This document shows positions 53,947 to 63,560 of a stretch of DNA of 64,000 bases, one piece after another (position 1 is the stretch's first letter; each line of letters begins with the position of its first letter). A program made the position numbers and the translations under genes. Source of the stretch: Bacteroidota bacterium (lineage in GTDB: Bacteria > Bacteroidota > Bacteroidia > Chitinophagales > JADIYW01); assembly GCA_016705125.1 (NCBI GenBank), contig JADIYW010000010.1, positions 1-64,000 on the forward strand. The letters run 5' to 3'. The notes under the pieces were generated by a model. It was not told the DNA's origin. It was given only the letters and a program-made list of their open reading frames with translations, and did not search any database.

Positions 53947-56490
53947 TTAATTAAGTTTTATTGTTCTCAATCTAAGTGAATTTATGATAACAGAAACCGA
54001 ACTGAAACTCATCGCAGCTGCAGCAATCATTGGGGATAATAAAATTCCAAAAACAGGATATAAAACACCAGCAGCAATTGGAATACCTAATACATTATAG
54101 AAAAATGCGAAAAAGAGATTTTGTTTGATGTTTTTCATTACCGAATGGCTTAAAATCTTTGCTTTTACTATACCCTGTAAGTCTCCTTTGAGTAAGGTGA
54201 TTTCAGAACTTTCAATAGCAACATCTGTTCCAGTGCCCATCGCAATGCCAATATCTGCCTGTGCCAGCGCGGGTGCATCGTTTATGCCATCACCAGCCAT
54301 GGCAACAATTTTGCCTTCTGCCTGTAGTCGCTTAATTTCATTTAATTTATCCTGTGGCAAACATTCCGCTTTGAAGTTGGTTAAATGTAATTCATCCGCT
54401 ACCGCTTTTGCTGTATTATGATTATCGCCAGTCAGCATGATAACTTCCACACCTTGTTCTATCAATATTTTTATAGCGTTTTTGCTTGTTGCTTTAATGG
54501 CATCTGTAATGGTTACATATCCCTGAATAATTCCATCAACGGCAATATAAGATACCGTTTTTCCTAGGATTTGCTCGTTTGTAATTTGTTTTTCAATTTC
54601 CAATGAAATATTCGCATGCGCCTGTTCCATCAGTTTTTTATTTCCTAATGCTGTTTTTTTACCTGATATTGTACCAACCACCCCTTTGCCTGCAACCGCT
54701 TCAAAATCCATCACATCAACAAAAGCTATGGTTTTTAATTTTGCGTATTTCAATACTGCTTCTGCTAAGGGATGTTCGCTATATTGATTCAAAGAGGCAC
54801 TATATTTCAGCAGCTCAAATTCATCAAATGTTTCAAATGCTACCAATTTTTCTACTGATGGTTTTCCTTCTGTAATCGTTCCTGTTTTATCGGTAATCAG
54901 GACATTAATCTTGTTCATATTTTCCAATGCTTCCGCATTTTTTATAAGCACACCATTTTGTGCGCCTTTGCCTACACCTACCATTACAGACATTGGAGTA
55001 GCTAAACCTAATGCACACGGACAAGCAATAATTAACACAGCAATTGCATTTACGAAAGCAAATACATAAGGCGATTCAGTACCAAACATTGCCCAAATAA
55101 TAAAGGTAATAAGGGAGACTAGCAATACAATTGGAACAAAATATTTAGAAATCTTATCTGCCAATTTTTGAATAGGTGCTCTGGAAAGACTGGCACTATT
55201 TACCATTTCAATAATCTGGGCAAGTAATGTTTCTGCTCCGATTTTTTCTGCCATCATCACAAATGATTTTGTACCGTTAATCGTTCCTGTACTTACTTTA
55301 TCATCTTTTTTCTTATCAACTGGAATTGGCTCACCAGTAATCATTGATTCATCAACATTACTGCTTCCATCTGTTATAATTCCATCAACAGGAATTTTTT
55401 CGCCAGGTTTTACACGCAACAAATCACCTTTTTTAATATCATCAATAGCAATTATTTTATCTACTCCATCAATCACTAATGTAGCTTCTGTAGGTGCTAA
55501 TTTTAATAGTTCTTTAATTGCGCCATTGGTTTGACTATGCGCTCTTGCTTCTAATAATTGTCCCAATAAAACTAATGTAAGAATAACTGTTACGGCTTCA
55601 AAATATACAAAGACTGTACCGTTATGGCTTTTAAATTGGTCAGGAAAAACAGTTGGAAAAAGCATTGCAATAACACTAAAAATAAATGCAGCACCTGCGC
55701 CGATTCCTATTAATGTAAACATATTTAAATTCATGGTTTTAATAGAAGTCCATGCCCTTTGAAAGAACATCCAACAAGCATAGAAAATAACAGGTAAGGA
55801 CAAACCAAATTGCAACCAGTTCCACGCTATTTGAGGCATTAAAGATGTTAGGTGTAAACTTGGTATCATTTCTAACATGGCAATTACAAAGATTGGAATT
55901 GTAAATACAGTTGCAATTATCATTTTCTTTGACAACTCTTTATATGTGTTATCTTCTTCGCTAACTGTTGTTGCTATCGGAATTAAATCCATTCCACAAA
56001 TAGGACAAGCACCTGCAACATCTCTAATAATTTCAGGATGCATCGGACAAGTGTATTGCCTTTTTTGTACAGTAAGTTCAGGAATTTTTTCTAAATTCAT
56101 TCCGCATACCGGACAATTACCTGCTTTGTTATACATTTTATCTCCTTCACAATGCATCGGACAATAATATTTTCCATTACTATTTTTAGGAAATGGTTTT
56201 GCATCCGTTGTTTGATTATTGTGTGATGAACAACATGATTTTGTTTCTACTGTAGTTTCTTTTATATCAGCTATGTTTTGATTGTTAGACATCTCTATTG
56301 TATAATTACCAGCAGCAGTTAAAGCCGTTTGCAGTTGTTCAATCGGAATATGCTTTTCCATTGTAATAGTTGCTATTGGTGGTTCTAACGTAACAACAGC
56401 AGAAATACCATCAATAGCATTCAACGTCTTTTCAACTTTTGAACGACAACCGTTGCAAGTCATTCCTGTAATTTTATAAGTGTGTGTCAT
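53947..56490 (-). CDS. copA: Copper-translocating P1B-type ATPase with HMA and two heavy-metal binding domains
   Basis: 847 residues. N-terminal HMA domain with C12/C15 (MTCNGC), then two His/Cys HMBD modules (108-134 and 146-172, each with YxCPMH and CP(V/I)CGM). The membrane part has the CPC motif at 490-492 (ACPCALG), DKTGT with the phosphorylated Asp at 534-538, GDGINDAPALAQADIGIAMG and eight helices in all. It exports Cu(I) from the cytoplasm. The HMBDs and CPC make copper/silver the likely substrates. It lies within the copper operon: 4 bases from the haem-binding gene and 3 bases from the oxidase gene. Confidence 0.96.
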   Translation of the reverse strand: MTHTYKITGMTCNGCRSKVEKTLNAIDGISAVVTLEPPIATITMEKHIPIEQLQTALTAAGNYTIEMSNNQNIADIKETTVETKSCCSSHNNQTTDAKPFPKNSNGKYYCPMHCEGDKMYNKAGNCPVCGMNLEKIPELTVQKRQYTCPMHPEIIRDVAGACPICGMDLIPIATTVSEEDNTYKELSKKMIIATVFTIPIFVIAMLEMIPSLHLTSLMPQIAWNWLQFGLSLPVIFYACWMFFQRAWTSIKTMNLNMFTLIGIGAGAAFIFSVIAMLFPTVFPDQFKSHNGTVFVYFEAVTVILTLVLLGQLLEARAHSQTNGAIKELLKLAPTEATLVIDGVDKIIAIDDIKKGDLLRVKPGEKIPVDGIITDGSSNVDESMITGEPIPVDKKKDDKVSTGTINGTKSFVMMAEKIGAETLLAQIIEMVNSASLSRAPIQKLADKISKYFVPIVLLVSLITFIIWAMFGTESPYVFAFVNAIAVLIIACPCALGLATPMSVMVGVGKGAQNGVLIKNAEALENMNKINVLITDKTGTITEGKPSVEKLVAFETFDEFELLKYSASLNQYSEHPLAEAVLKYAKLKTIAFVDVMDFEAVAGKGVVGTISGKKTALGNKKLMEQAHANISLEIEKQITNEQILGKTVSYIAVDGIIQGYVTITDAIKATSKNAIKILIEQGVEVIMLTGDNHNTAKAVADELHLTNFKAECLPQDKLNEIKRLQAEGKIVAMAGDGINDAPALAQADIGIAMGTGTDVAIESSEITLLKGDLQGIVKAKILSHSVMKNIKQNLFFAFFYNVLGIPIAAGVLYPVFGILLSPMIAAAAMSFSSVSVIINSLRLRTIKLN

Positions 56491-56494
56491 TGTT

Positions 56495-56959
56495 TTAATT
56501 TAATGATGAAAGACTGTCTTTTGTTTTATTCGACCAGTCTATAATTAATGCTTTTTTATCAGCTGTTAGAATTGCATCACTATGAATCATAGTATAATTA
56601 GATATTGGCATTTTATTATCCTGTATTTGACTTGCAATTGACCTTAATTTACTTTGTTGCCTTCTTTTGGTATATGAACCAAAATCGCTAAAATTTAATT
56701 TATCTTTTCCATTTTTAACATCCGAATCTAATAGCCATGCAACAGGTTGAATATTGGAATACCAAGGATAATTAGTATTGTTGCTATGGCAATCATAACA
56801 AGATATTTTTAACAGATTTAATACGCTGTCAGGTACATTGAATGTCTTTGTTATATCTGTTGGTAATACCTGTTCGCTTTTGTTGCGAACAGGTCTGATA
56901 AATTGAATGATAATAAATGCAATCAACAGTACTACCAATAACTTTTTTATGACATGCAT
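56495..56959 (-). CDS. Haem-binding domain protein (cytochrome c-like, membrane anchored)
   Basis: From Met 56959 it has 154 residues. One N-terminal helix (LLVVLLIAFIIIQFI), then the CxxCH motif CYDCHSNNTNYPWYSNIQPVAWLL, typical of the haem_bd (PF14376) family found in Bacteroidota, with conserved NYPWY and the ISNYTMIHSDAIL region near the end. It probably faces the periplasm. In this operon it may pass electrons to or from the copper oxidation system (inference). Its start region overlaps the end of the DUF3347 gene at 56965 in the frame extension, but from 56959 they are only 5 bases apart. Confidence 0.88.
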   Translation of the reverse strand: MHVIKKLLVVLLIAFIIIQFIRPVRNKSEQVLPTDITKTFNVPDSVLNLLKISCYDCHSNNTNYPWYSNIQPVAWLLDSDVKNGKDKLNFSDFGSYTKRRQQSKLRSIASQIQDNKMPISNYTMIHSDAILTADKKALIIDWSNKTKDSLSSLN

Positions 56960-56964
56960 AAAAG

Positions 56965-57678
56965 TTATTTTAATTCCTCTTTCATAGAACCACAAGTCAG
57001 CATTGATTTACCATAATATGGATTTTTTATTTCCTTAGATTCACTTAGCCATATTGCACCTTTATTGTCATTATACATCGGACAAAAGTCTTTGTATAGT
57101 GTTTGACCTGCACCAAATGCTTTTACTAAATCGTACATATCTTTGCTCAACATATCAAAGTGTTCTCTTTGGTGCGCAATTTTTCCTGCATTTGCGCCAA
57201 TGTGTTCTGCATGTTCTCTTGCATCCTCTTCAATGTCATCAAAGGTTTTCTTTTGTTCCACAGATAATGCTGATTTATCAAATGATTTAAATGCTGCTTC
57301 TAATGCTTTGCCAGCTTTTGCTGCATCGTTTGAATTATCTTTAGTAAATGCATTTTTTAATTGAATATATGGATCCAATAATCCTTTTATGGATATTTTT
57401 GAAGGTGTTGTAGTAATTGAAGTTTTATCTGTAGTTGGTGCAGTTGCAGTTGTATCTGCAATGGTTGTTTCTGGTGCGTCCTCCTTTACTGGCACAGTTA
57501 ATTTCATACTACACTTGGAACATTTTTCGCCTTTCTTGCCTATTACCTCTGGATGCATAGAGCAAGCATATAATTGGTCTGTCTGTGTTTCTGTTGCATT
57601 TGTTTCGGCTATATCCTTTGTTTTACAGGCCGATAATAGCAATAAAGAAATTGCTATAATTGAAAATATTTGTTTCAT
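56965..57678 (-). CDS. DUF3347 lipoprotein with heavy-metal binding domain
   Basis: 237 residues. Lipobox LLSAC. An HMBD-like module follows (YACSMHPEVIGKKGEKCSKCSMKL, residues about 37-62), then a Thr-rich linker (ETTIADTTATAPTTDKTS), and a DUF3347 domain (about 95-237) ending in FCPMYNDNKGAIWLSESKEIKNPYYGKSMLTCG. DUF3347 is found in copper-resistance operons and CusB-like proteins. It likely binds Cu in the periplasm. It lies 22 bases after the related gene at 57701, and the two share the DUF3347 domain. Confidence 0.9.
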   Translation of the reverse strand: MKQIFSIIAISLLLLSACKTKDIAETNATETQTDQLYACSMHPEVIGKKGEKCSKCSMKLTVPVKEDAPETTIADTTATAPTTDKTSITTTPSKISIKGLLDPYIQLKNAFTKDNSNDAAKAGKALEAAFKSFDKSALSVEQKKTFDDIEEDAREHAEHIGANAGKIAHQREHFDMLSKDMYDLVKAFGAGQTLYKDFCPMYNDNKGAIWLSESKEIKNPYYGKSMLTCGSMKEELK

Positions 57679-57700
57679 AACTTTTCTTGTTTTTTTTGAT

Positions 57701-58687
57701 TTATTTAATCGTTTCTTTTATACTTCCACAAGTAAGCATACTTGAGCCATAATATGGATTTTTAATGGCGGGTTCACTACTCAACCAATATGCATCTTTC
57801 ATTGGACAATAATCCACATAAATTGCACCATTGTCATTTATTTTCATTCCTTTAACGGTCAGCCATAAATTATTTGACAAGGATGAAAAAGCAATTCGTT
57901 GTTTTTCTATGTCTTTGGCCACACTAATTTTAGTGACATCGGCTTTTAGTTTGTCAAAATATTTCATCCAAACCATATGTTCATCTGAAGATAGTTTATC
58001 CATTCTTATGGCATCTATTTCAACTAAAAGCAATGCTGCATTTTTATTTGCAGCCACCATTTTGTCTGCAATTAGTGCATTTTTTATGGCATAGTATTGT
58101 GTGAGAAATGCCGTAAAATCCGTTTTTGAAACAGCTGTTTTTACTTTTGCATTGTTTGTGGGAATATTGGTTCTAACTGAATCTTTCACTATTACAATTG
58201 GTGCAATAATTATAGGTTCTTGTTTAATGGTGTCCGTTTTTTGGATAATTTCAGCATTTTTAGGATCTTCCAAATTATCCGAAATACTAGCATTTAAGTT
58301 GTCCACTTCTTTTATAGGAAGCATAACATCCACTTTTGTCTTTGGCAATTCTTTTCTTAAGTACTGACAACATTTATCTAAATCGTTATATGCTTCATTG
58401 CTAGCCAAATATTTGTCATTATCGTAACCAACCAATGCAATCTTTCTAAGGATTTCATCTGCACTTGTTTTTGTGCTATCAAATATTAACACTATTTGTT
58501 TGGTGTTTTTATCCCAAATACCAAAAGCAGTTTTGTTTATTTTTGCCGCCGATTCGATATTTTTTTTGCACATTTCACAGTTTCCGGAAACAGTATATAC
58601 AGCCTTTTTTGCGTTTTTAATGTTAGACTTTGAATAGGTATTAGGGATTATAAACAATATAATTGCCCAAATGAAAATCATTTTCAT
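57701..58687 (-). CDS. HMA-DUF3347 fusion periplasmic copper-binding protein
   Basis: 328 residues. Signal peptide (IWAIILFIIPNTYSKS), then an HMA-like domain with CEMCKKN (about residues 37-44), a long spacer (about 110-185, KVDVMLPIKEVDN, then EPIIIAPIVIVKDSV), and a C-terminal DUF3347 domain (YVDYCPMKDAYWLSSEPAIKNPYYGSSMLTCG). It probably chelates or delivers copper in the periplasm. It is a paralogue-by-domain of the next gene (56965-57678), which has HMBD in place of HMA. It is the second gene of the operon. Confidence 0.88.
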   Translation of the reverse strand: MKMIFIWAIILFIIPNTYSKSNIKNAKKAVYTVSGNCEMCKKNIESAAKINKTAFGIWDKNTKQIVLIFDSTKTSADEILRKIALVGYDNDKYLASNEAYNDLDKCCQYLRKELPKTKVDVMLPIKEVDNLNASISDNLEDPKNAEIIQKTDTIKQEPIIIAPIVIVKDSVRTNIPTNNAKVKTAVSKTDFTAFLTQYYAIKNALIADKMVAANKNAALLLVEIDAIRMDKLSSDEHMVWMKYFDKLKADVTKISVAKDIEKQRIAFSSLSNNLWLTVKGMKINDNGAIYVDYCPMKDAYWLSSEPAIKNPYYGSSMLTCGSIKETIK

Positions 58688-58772
58688 AATTTATTTTTTT
58701 TGATTGAAAAAAAAATTGAGATTTAAGGCAGTATCACAAATTTGAACATACCTTTGGCTATAAATGTAATTA

Positions 58773-59126
58773 TTAGCCTATTTTAGGGGGCAATTTGAAG
58801 GATAAGTAAACAGATTCAACAAATAGTTGAACATACTTAAAGCGTATTTTTAATGATGTGGTTTTGATATTTTCAATATCTGATGCAGTATCTATAAAGA
58901 TACAATTGATAGCCGTTATACATTTGCAACTTTGGTCGCCACATTTGCCCTTTGATTGTTGTTTGTCTGACTGCTCCTTTGAATCTTTACAGCAACAATC
59001 TTTTTCATTTGAAATATTTTTACAACATTCCATTTTACAAGCCACTTCTGAACTAGCCCATCCTTGCAGAGGCGTTACCAAAAGCAAAAATGCAAGTAAT
59101 AATGATATGAAATGTTTAATTATCAT
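58773..59126 (-). CDS. Small Cys-rich exported protein heading the copper cluster
   Basis: 117 residues. Signal peptide with cleavage near WASSEV (about residue 26), then a Cys-rich stretch with ten Cys (VACKMECCKN, KDCCCKDS, KCGDQSCKC, INC) and many Lys, Asp and Ser. The C-terminal third is less polar, and it ends in SFKLPPKIG; many small Bacteroidota metal-linked proteins end with a PPK(I/S) sequence (recollection). Likely binds soft metals such as Cu(I) in the periplasm, but no enzyme motif is visible. A TAATTTTG -7-like box lies on the minus strand at 59138-59145. It is first in the leftward copper operon. Confidence 0.8.
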   Translation of the reverse strand: MIIKHFISLLLAFLLLVTPLQGWASSEVACKMECCKNISNEKDCCCKDSKEQSDKQQSKGKCGDQSCKCITAINCIFIDTASDIENIKTTSLKIRFKYVQLFVESVYLSFKLPPKIG

Positions 59127-59193
59127 AATTATAAAAACAAAATTAGTAATAAAATTCTATTGTTAAACTAGTATTTGAAAAATAAAGGATTAT

Positions 59194-60128
59194 TTAACCC
59201 TTTTGCCAATGGTCAATTTTGTCTACCAAAATATTTATCATTTTTTCCTTTGCTTCCCATGTCCATCCAGCAATATGTGAGGTTGCTATCACATTATCAT
59301 AAGCAACCAATTTTTTGTACATGCCTAGTGAGTTTTGCTCGCCTTTGTCTAAAGGCTCGTCTTCATATACATCAATACATAAGCCCCCAATTTGCTCGTT
59401 TTCAAGTGCGAAAATTAAGTCCTCAGTTTTTGCAACTGCGCCTCTTGAAGTATTAATTAGAATCGGTTTTTTTTCACATTTTGCAATGAAAGCTTTGTCA
59501 ATATAATGGTGCGTTTTTTTATTGTAAGGCACATGAAAGCTGATAATATCTGCCTCCTTTTGAATTATCGAAAGTGTGCTACTTTTAGTCTGTGCAGTTT
59601 CATTTATGTTTTTAAATGGATCAAGAATAAGTAATTTTGTGTCGAATCCTTGTAGTTTTTTTGCAAATGCTGCCCGGTATGTCCAAAACCTATGATGCCT
59701 ATTGTTTTGCCATCTAATTCAAAGCCAGTATTTTCCTTGCGTTTCCAAATATTCTGTAATAATTCATTTTGTGATCGGCGCATATTTCTAATTAGCGAAA
59801 GCAACATGCCCAAACAATGCTCACCTACCGCGTTGGCATTCCCTTCGGGCGAACTAAAGCAGCGAATGCCTTTTTTTGTGCAATAGTCAATATCTACATG
59901 TTCCATTCCAGAACCTACTCTGCCAACAAATTTCAAATTGGAAGCATTATCAATTAATTGTTTGTCGATTTTGGTGCGTGTTGAAATTATAATTCCCTCA
60001 TAATCATTTATTTCTTGTATTAATTGCTCATACGAAATATCTGATTTTACAATAGGGACATATCCAATTTCTTGTAATTTTTCCGTCATTAACGGCAGCA
60101 TGTATTCGGTAATTAATACTTTTCTCAA
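59194..60128 (-). CDS. D-2-hydroxyacid dehydrogenase (phosphoglycerate dehydrogenase-like), one frameshift
   Basis: The first frame (60128 to 59604) gives MRKVLITEYM, FVGRVGSGMEHVDIDYC and IGIIGFGHTGQ, with the NAD-binding GxGxxG. It then loses frame near 59670. Adding one G (GGCAGC to GGCAGGC) restores AFAKKLQGFDTKLLILDPFK and joins the second frame to 59194: ILINTSRGAVAKTEDLIFAL, GLCIDVYEDEP and TSHIAGWTWEAKEK, with the catalytic His of SHIAG. The two halves together have a normal length. Substrate unclear. The break is a homopolymer-type indel. Its start is next to the rsmA stop (6 bases). Confidence 0.82.
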
Positions 60129-60134
60129 AGTCGT

Positions 60135-60881
60135 TCACTTAATATTAAAAAAATCTTCCAAACTCAATTCTTCTGCTCTTTTTTGAAAAATGGGTTCTTC
60201 TAATATTTCTGGCGAAAAAATCCCTGATAAGGCATTTCTCATTTTTTTTCTTCGCTGGCTAAATGCACCTTTTACCACTGTTTTTAGTTTTTTGAAATCG
60301 GCTGTCGGTATATTTGTTTTGCGTTTCAAAACAATAATACTGCTCATCACTTTTGGTGGCGGGTCAAATTTATCAGGACTAATATGAAATGCAATGGATA
60401 CATCATAATATAATTGGGTCAGAACGCTTGTTACGCCATATGTTTTATTTCCAGGTTTAGCAGCAAACCGCTCTGCTACTTCTTTTTGAAACATTCCAAC
60501 AACTACCGGAATATTCTCATAATTCTCGATAGCCTTAAAAATTATTTGACTAGAAATATTGTACGGAAAATTTCCTACAAGCGTGGTTTGTTGCTCAAAC
60601 ATCATTTTATTTGGCATCTGCAAAAAATCACCCATCAAAATTCTACCCGCTAAGTTTGGGAATTTTACCAATAAATCATTTACACACCTTTGATCCAACT
60701 CCACACATTGCAATATTTCGGGAAAATCTTTAATTATATATTTGGTAAGCGCACCCATACCTTGGCCCAATTTCCAAAATGCGCTCTCCGATAAACGATT
60801 GCTTAATTAATTCGCTTATTTCAAGAATTACACTTTCGTCATTTAAAAATGTTGGCCAAGACTTTTATTAGGTTTTACCAT
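60135..60881 (-). CDS. rsmA: 16S rRNA dimethyladenosine transferase RsmA (KsgA), two frameshifts
   Basis: The ATG at 60881 gives MVKPNKSLGQHF and then a stop; adding one T near 60845 restores FLNDESVILEISELIKQSF and GERILEIGP. Removing one A near 60765 (CCAAGG to CCAGG) gives GPGMGALTKYI and joins the long frame to 60135. Key motifs are complete: E-x-D-x(R/C), GDFLQM, NFPYNISSQIIFK, QKEVAERFAAKPGNKTYGVTSV and SQRRKKMRNAL. It dimethylates two adjacent adenines of helix 45 in 16S rRNA. Because it is widely conserved, the two one-base breaks, both in homopolymers, are best read as sequence errors. Confidence 0.88.
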
Positions 60882-60934
60882 ATTCGTTGTTTAATTAAAA
60901 TTATCTTAAATTTGCCTTTTAAAAAATATACGAA

Positions 60935-62354
60935 TGTTCATTTTGGTAAAATAAATACAAACTCAGATTCAATAATTTTTGTAGAAAAAACAAATTGGTT
61001 GACTTAGATATATTAAGCGACAAAGATAAAGCTTTTTAACTGAAAAATTTGAAGAAAACATTACATTAATCCCTTTGATTAAAGATGGATTTACATTGCT
61101 GATGGCAATGTTTATAAAGGAAAAAATGGAAATGAGCAGTTGGAAAAAATCAGACAATTAGGATCAAGTGCCAATAAAATGGCGAATGAATTAAAAATGA
61201 AAACGGCTAATTATTTAAGCACCTTTGTGGATGATGCACCAGAAAGTTTAGCGTTTCTTGAAGGTTTCTATTTGAGCAATTACCAATTTTTAAAATATAA
61301 AACCGTTCAAATAGATAAAATAAAGAATTCCTTTCAATCGCTTAATATTGCTTCTGAATCAAATGGATTAAATGAATTGATAAAAGTTTGTGAATCGGTT
61401 TTTGCGAGTCGCAATTTGGTAAATGAGCCACTTTCATTTCTTACAGCCGTTCAGTTTTCGAGCGAAATGGTTGAATTGTGCGAAAAAGAAGGTATTTCAG
61501 TTACTGTTTTTGGAAAAGAAAAGATAGAACGATTGGGTATGGGCGGCGTTATTTCTGTGAATTTGGGCAGTATAAAACCACCAACCTTTAATATTTTGGA
61601 ATATAAAAGCAAAGAGGTAAAAAACAGCAAACCCATTGTATTAGTCGGAAAAGGTGTAGTATATGATACTGGAGGATTGTCTTTAAAACCAACAGCTAAT
61701 TCGATGGATTTTATGAAGTCGGATATGGCAGGCGCAGCGGCAGTGGTAGGTATTTTGCTGGCTATAGCCAAAAATAAATTGCCCATTCATGTAATAGGTT
61801 TGATTCCATGTGTGGAAAATAGGCCAGGAATGGATGCCATGGTGCCCGGAGATGTAATTACCATGTATGATGGTACAACAGTGGAGGTTTTAAATACCGA
61901 CGCTGAAGGCAGATTGATTTTGGCAGATGCACTCGCCTATGCCAAACAATATGAACCTGAATTGGTTTTAGATTTTGCAACCCTTACTGGTTCGGCAGTG
62001 GCTGCTATAGGAACAGAAGGAATAGTATTTATGGGTACCGCAAGTGATAAAACTAAATCTGAAATTAAAAATTCTGGGGAGGTGGTTTGTGAACGCTTAG
62101 TGGAGTTTCCGCTTTGGAGTGAGTATGGCGAACAAATTGAATCTAAAATAGCAGATCTCAAGAACTTGGGTGGCCCTTATGCAGGTGCAATTACAGCAGG
62201 GAAATTTTTAGAGAAATTTACGGATTACCCTTGGTTGCATTTTGATATAGCTGGTCCTTCCTATTTACATAAAACCACCAATTATCGTGGTTCAGGTGGA
62301 ACAGGCGTGGGCGTAAGGCTAATTTTTGATTATATAAAAAATTATAAAGGATAA
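60935..62354 (+). CDS. pepA: Leucyl aminopeptidase (M17 family), several frameshifts in the 5' part
   Basis: The well-formed part (61140-62354) has the M17 metal and catalytic motifs: GKGVVYDTGGLSLKP (metal-binding D, K), MDFMKSDMAGAAAV, ENRPGMDAMVPGDVITMYDGTTVEVLNTDAEGRLILADALAYA (the NTDAEGRL hallmark) and FDIAGPSY. Upstream, from the ATG at 60935, three frames carry MFILVKINTNSDSIIFVEKTN, DLDILSDKDKAFLTEKFEENITLIPLIKDG and FYIADGNVYKGKNGNEQLEKIRQ, which read as one protein if four or so single-base indels in short homopolymers are corrected. It cleaves N-terminal Leu and other residues. pdxA follows 3 bases after. Confidence 0.87.
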
Positions 62355-62357
62355 AAA

Positions 62358-63410
62358 GTGAGTAAAGAAACAATTGTAGTAGGTTTAACTATTGGAGATT
62401 TAGCGGGAATAGGACCAGAGGTAATAATTAAAGCGCTAAGTGATGAAAGGGTTTTGAAATTGTTTACTCCCGTAATTTTTACAAATGCAAAAGTGATTTC
62501 TTTTTATCGTAAAATGTATGATGTGCAGAAATGGTCTTATACTATTATAAAAGATCTGACAAAGGTGGTGCCAAATGCCATTAATATTTATGGTCCTTGG
62601 GAGGAAGAAGTAATTATTACGCCTGGAAAGCCTAATAACGATACTGGAAAATACGCTCTGCTTTCGATACAAGCGGCTTGCGAGGCACTTAAAAATCATC
62701 AGGTAGATGTATTGGTGACAGCTCCGATAAACAAGAAAGTGATACAAAGTGATGCTTTTAAATTCATGGGACATACCGAATTTATAACAGAATTTTTTAA
62801 TTCTAAGGAAAGTTTGATGTTTATGGTAAGCGACGATTTGAAGGTTGGATTGGCTACCAATCATTTGCCAATAAATGAGGTAGGAAAAGCACTAAACGTA
62901 AATGGAATTTTGAAAAAACTCCATATCATGAATACTTCTTTGAAAGAAGACTTTGGAATTGATAAGCCCAAAATTGCTGTTTTATCCTTAAATCCTCATG
63001 CTGGAGATGATGGACTTATTGGAAATGAGGAAAAGGAAACTATTTTGCCTGCTATTCAACAAGCCAATAAAGAAGGCATTATTTCTTTCGGACCTTTTGG
63101 TGCGGATGGTTTTTTTGGCTCAGGGACCTTTAAAAAATACGATGCCATTTTGGCTATGTACCACGACCAAGGTTTGGTGCCTTTTAAAGCCATGACATTT
63201 GGAAATGGCACTAATTTTACCGCTGGATTGCCAATTGTGCGCACCTCGCCCGACCATGGCACTGGAGAGGATATTGCTGGCAAAAACTTGGCCTCACCTG
63301 ATGGTTTATTGAATGCTATATATCAAGCAATTGATATTCATAAAAATCAGATTGAATATTTTGAAGTACGCAAAAATCCACTTCAAAAGAATTATATCAA
63401 GCCGGAATAG
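62358..63410 (+). CDS. pdxA: 4-hydroxythreonine-4-phosphate dehydrogenase
   Basis: 350 residues with a GTG start 3 bases after pepA. PdxA oxidises 4-hydroxythreonine-4-phosphate in the DXP-dependent pyridoxal 5'-phosphate pathway. Motifs: GDLAGIGPEVIIKAL, VTAPINKKVIQ, GHTEFITEFF, LATNHLPINEV, LSLNPHAGDDGLIGNEE, GPFGADGFFGSGTFKKYDAILAMYHDQGLVPFKAM and RTSPDHGTGEDIAGK, with the metal-binding His/Asp pattern. Full length. The 3-base gap from pepA implies an operon. Confidence 0.96.
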   Translation: MSKETIVVGLTIGDLAGIGPEVIIKALSDERVLKLFTPVIFTNAKVISFYRKMYDVQKWSYTIIKDLTKVVPNAINIYGPWEEEVIITPGKPNNDTGKYALLSIQAACEALKNHQVDVLVTAPINKKVIQSDAFKFMGHTEFITEFFNSKESLMFMVSDDLKVGLATNHLPINEVGKALNVNGILKKLHIMNTSLKEDFGIDKPKIAVLSLNPHAGDDGLIGNEEKETILPAIQQANKEGIISFGPFGADGFFGSGTFKKYDAILAMYHDQGLVPFKAMTFGNGTNFTAGLPIVRTSPDHGTGEDIAGKNLASPDGLLNAIYQAIDIHKNQIEYFEVRKNPLQKNYIKPE

Positions 63411-63560
63411 TTTTTTCGTTTTTTAGAAATGTAGATTATTTTTTATGTTGGAAATATTTTTTAAGTATATGTAAAAGCTTGTACGATAAAACAATATTTT
63501 GTAAATTGCATATTTAGTCAACAATAGATTTGTAGGAATAGATTATACCAAAAAATAACC

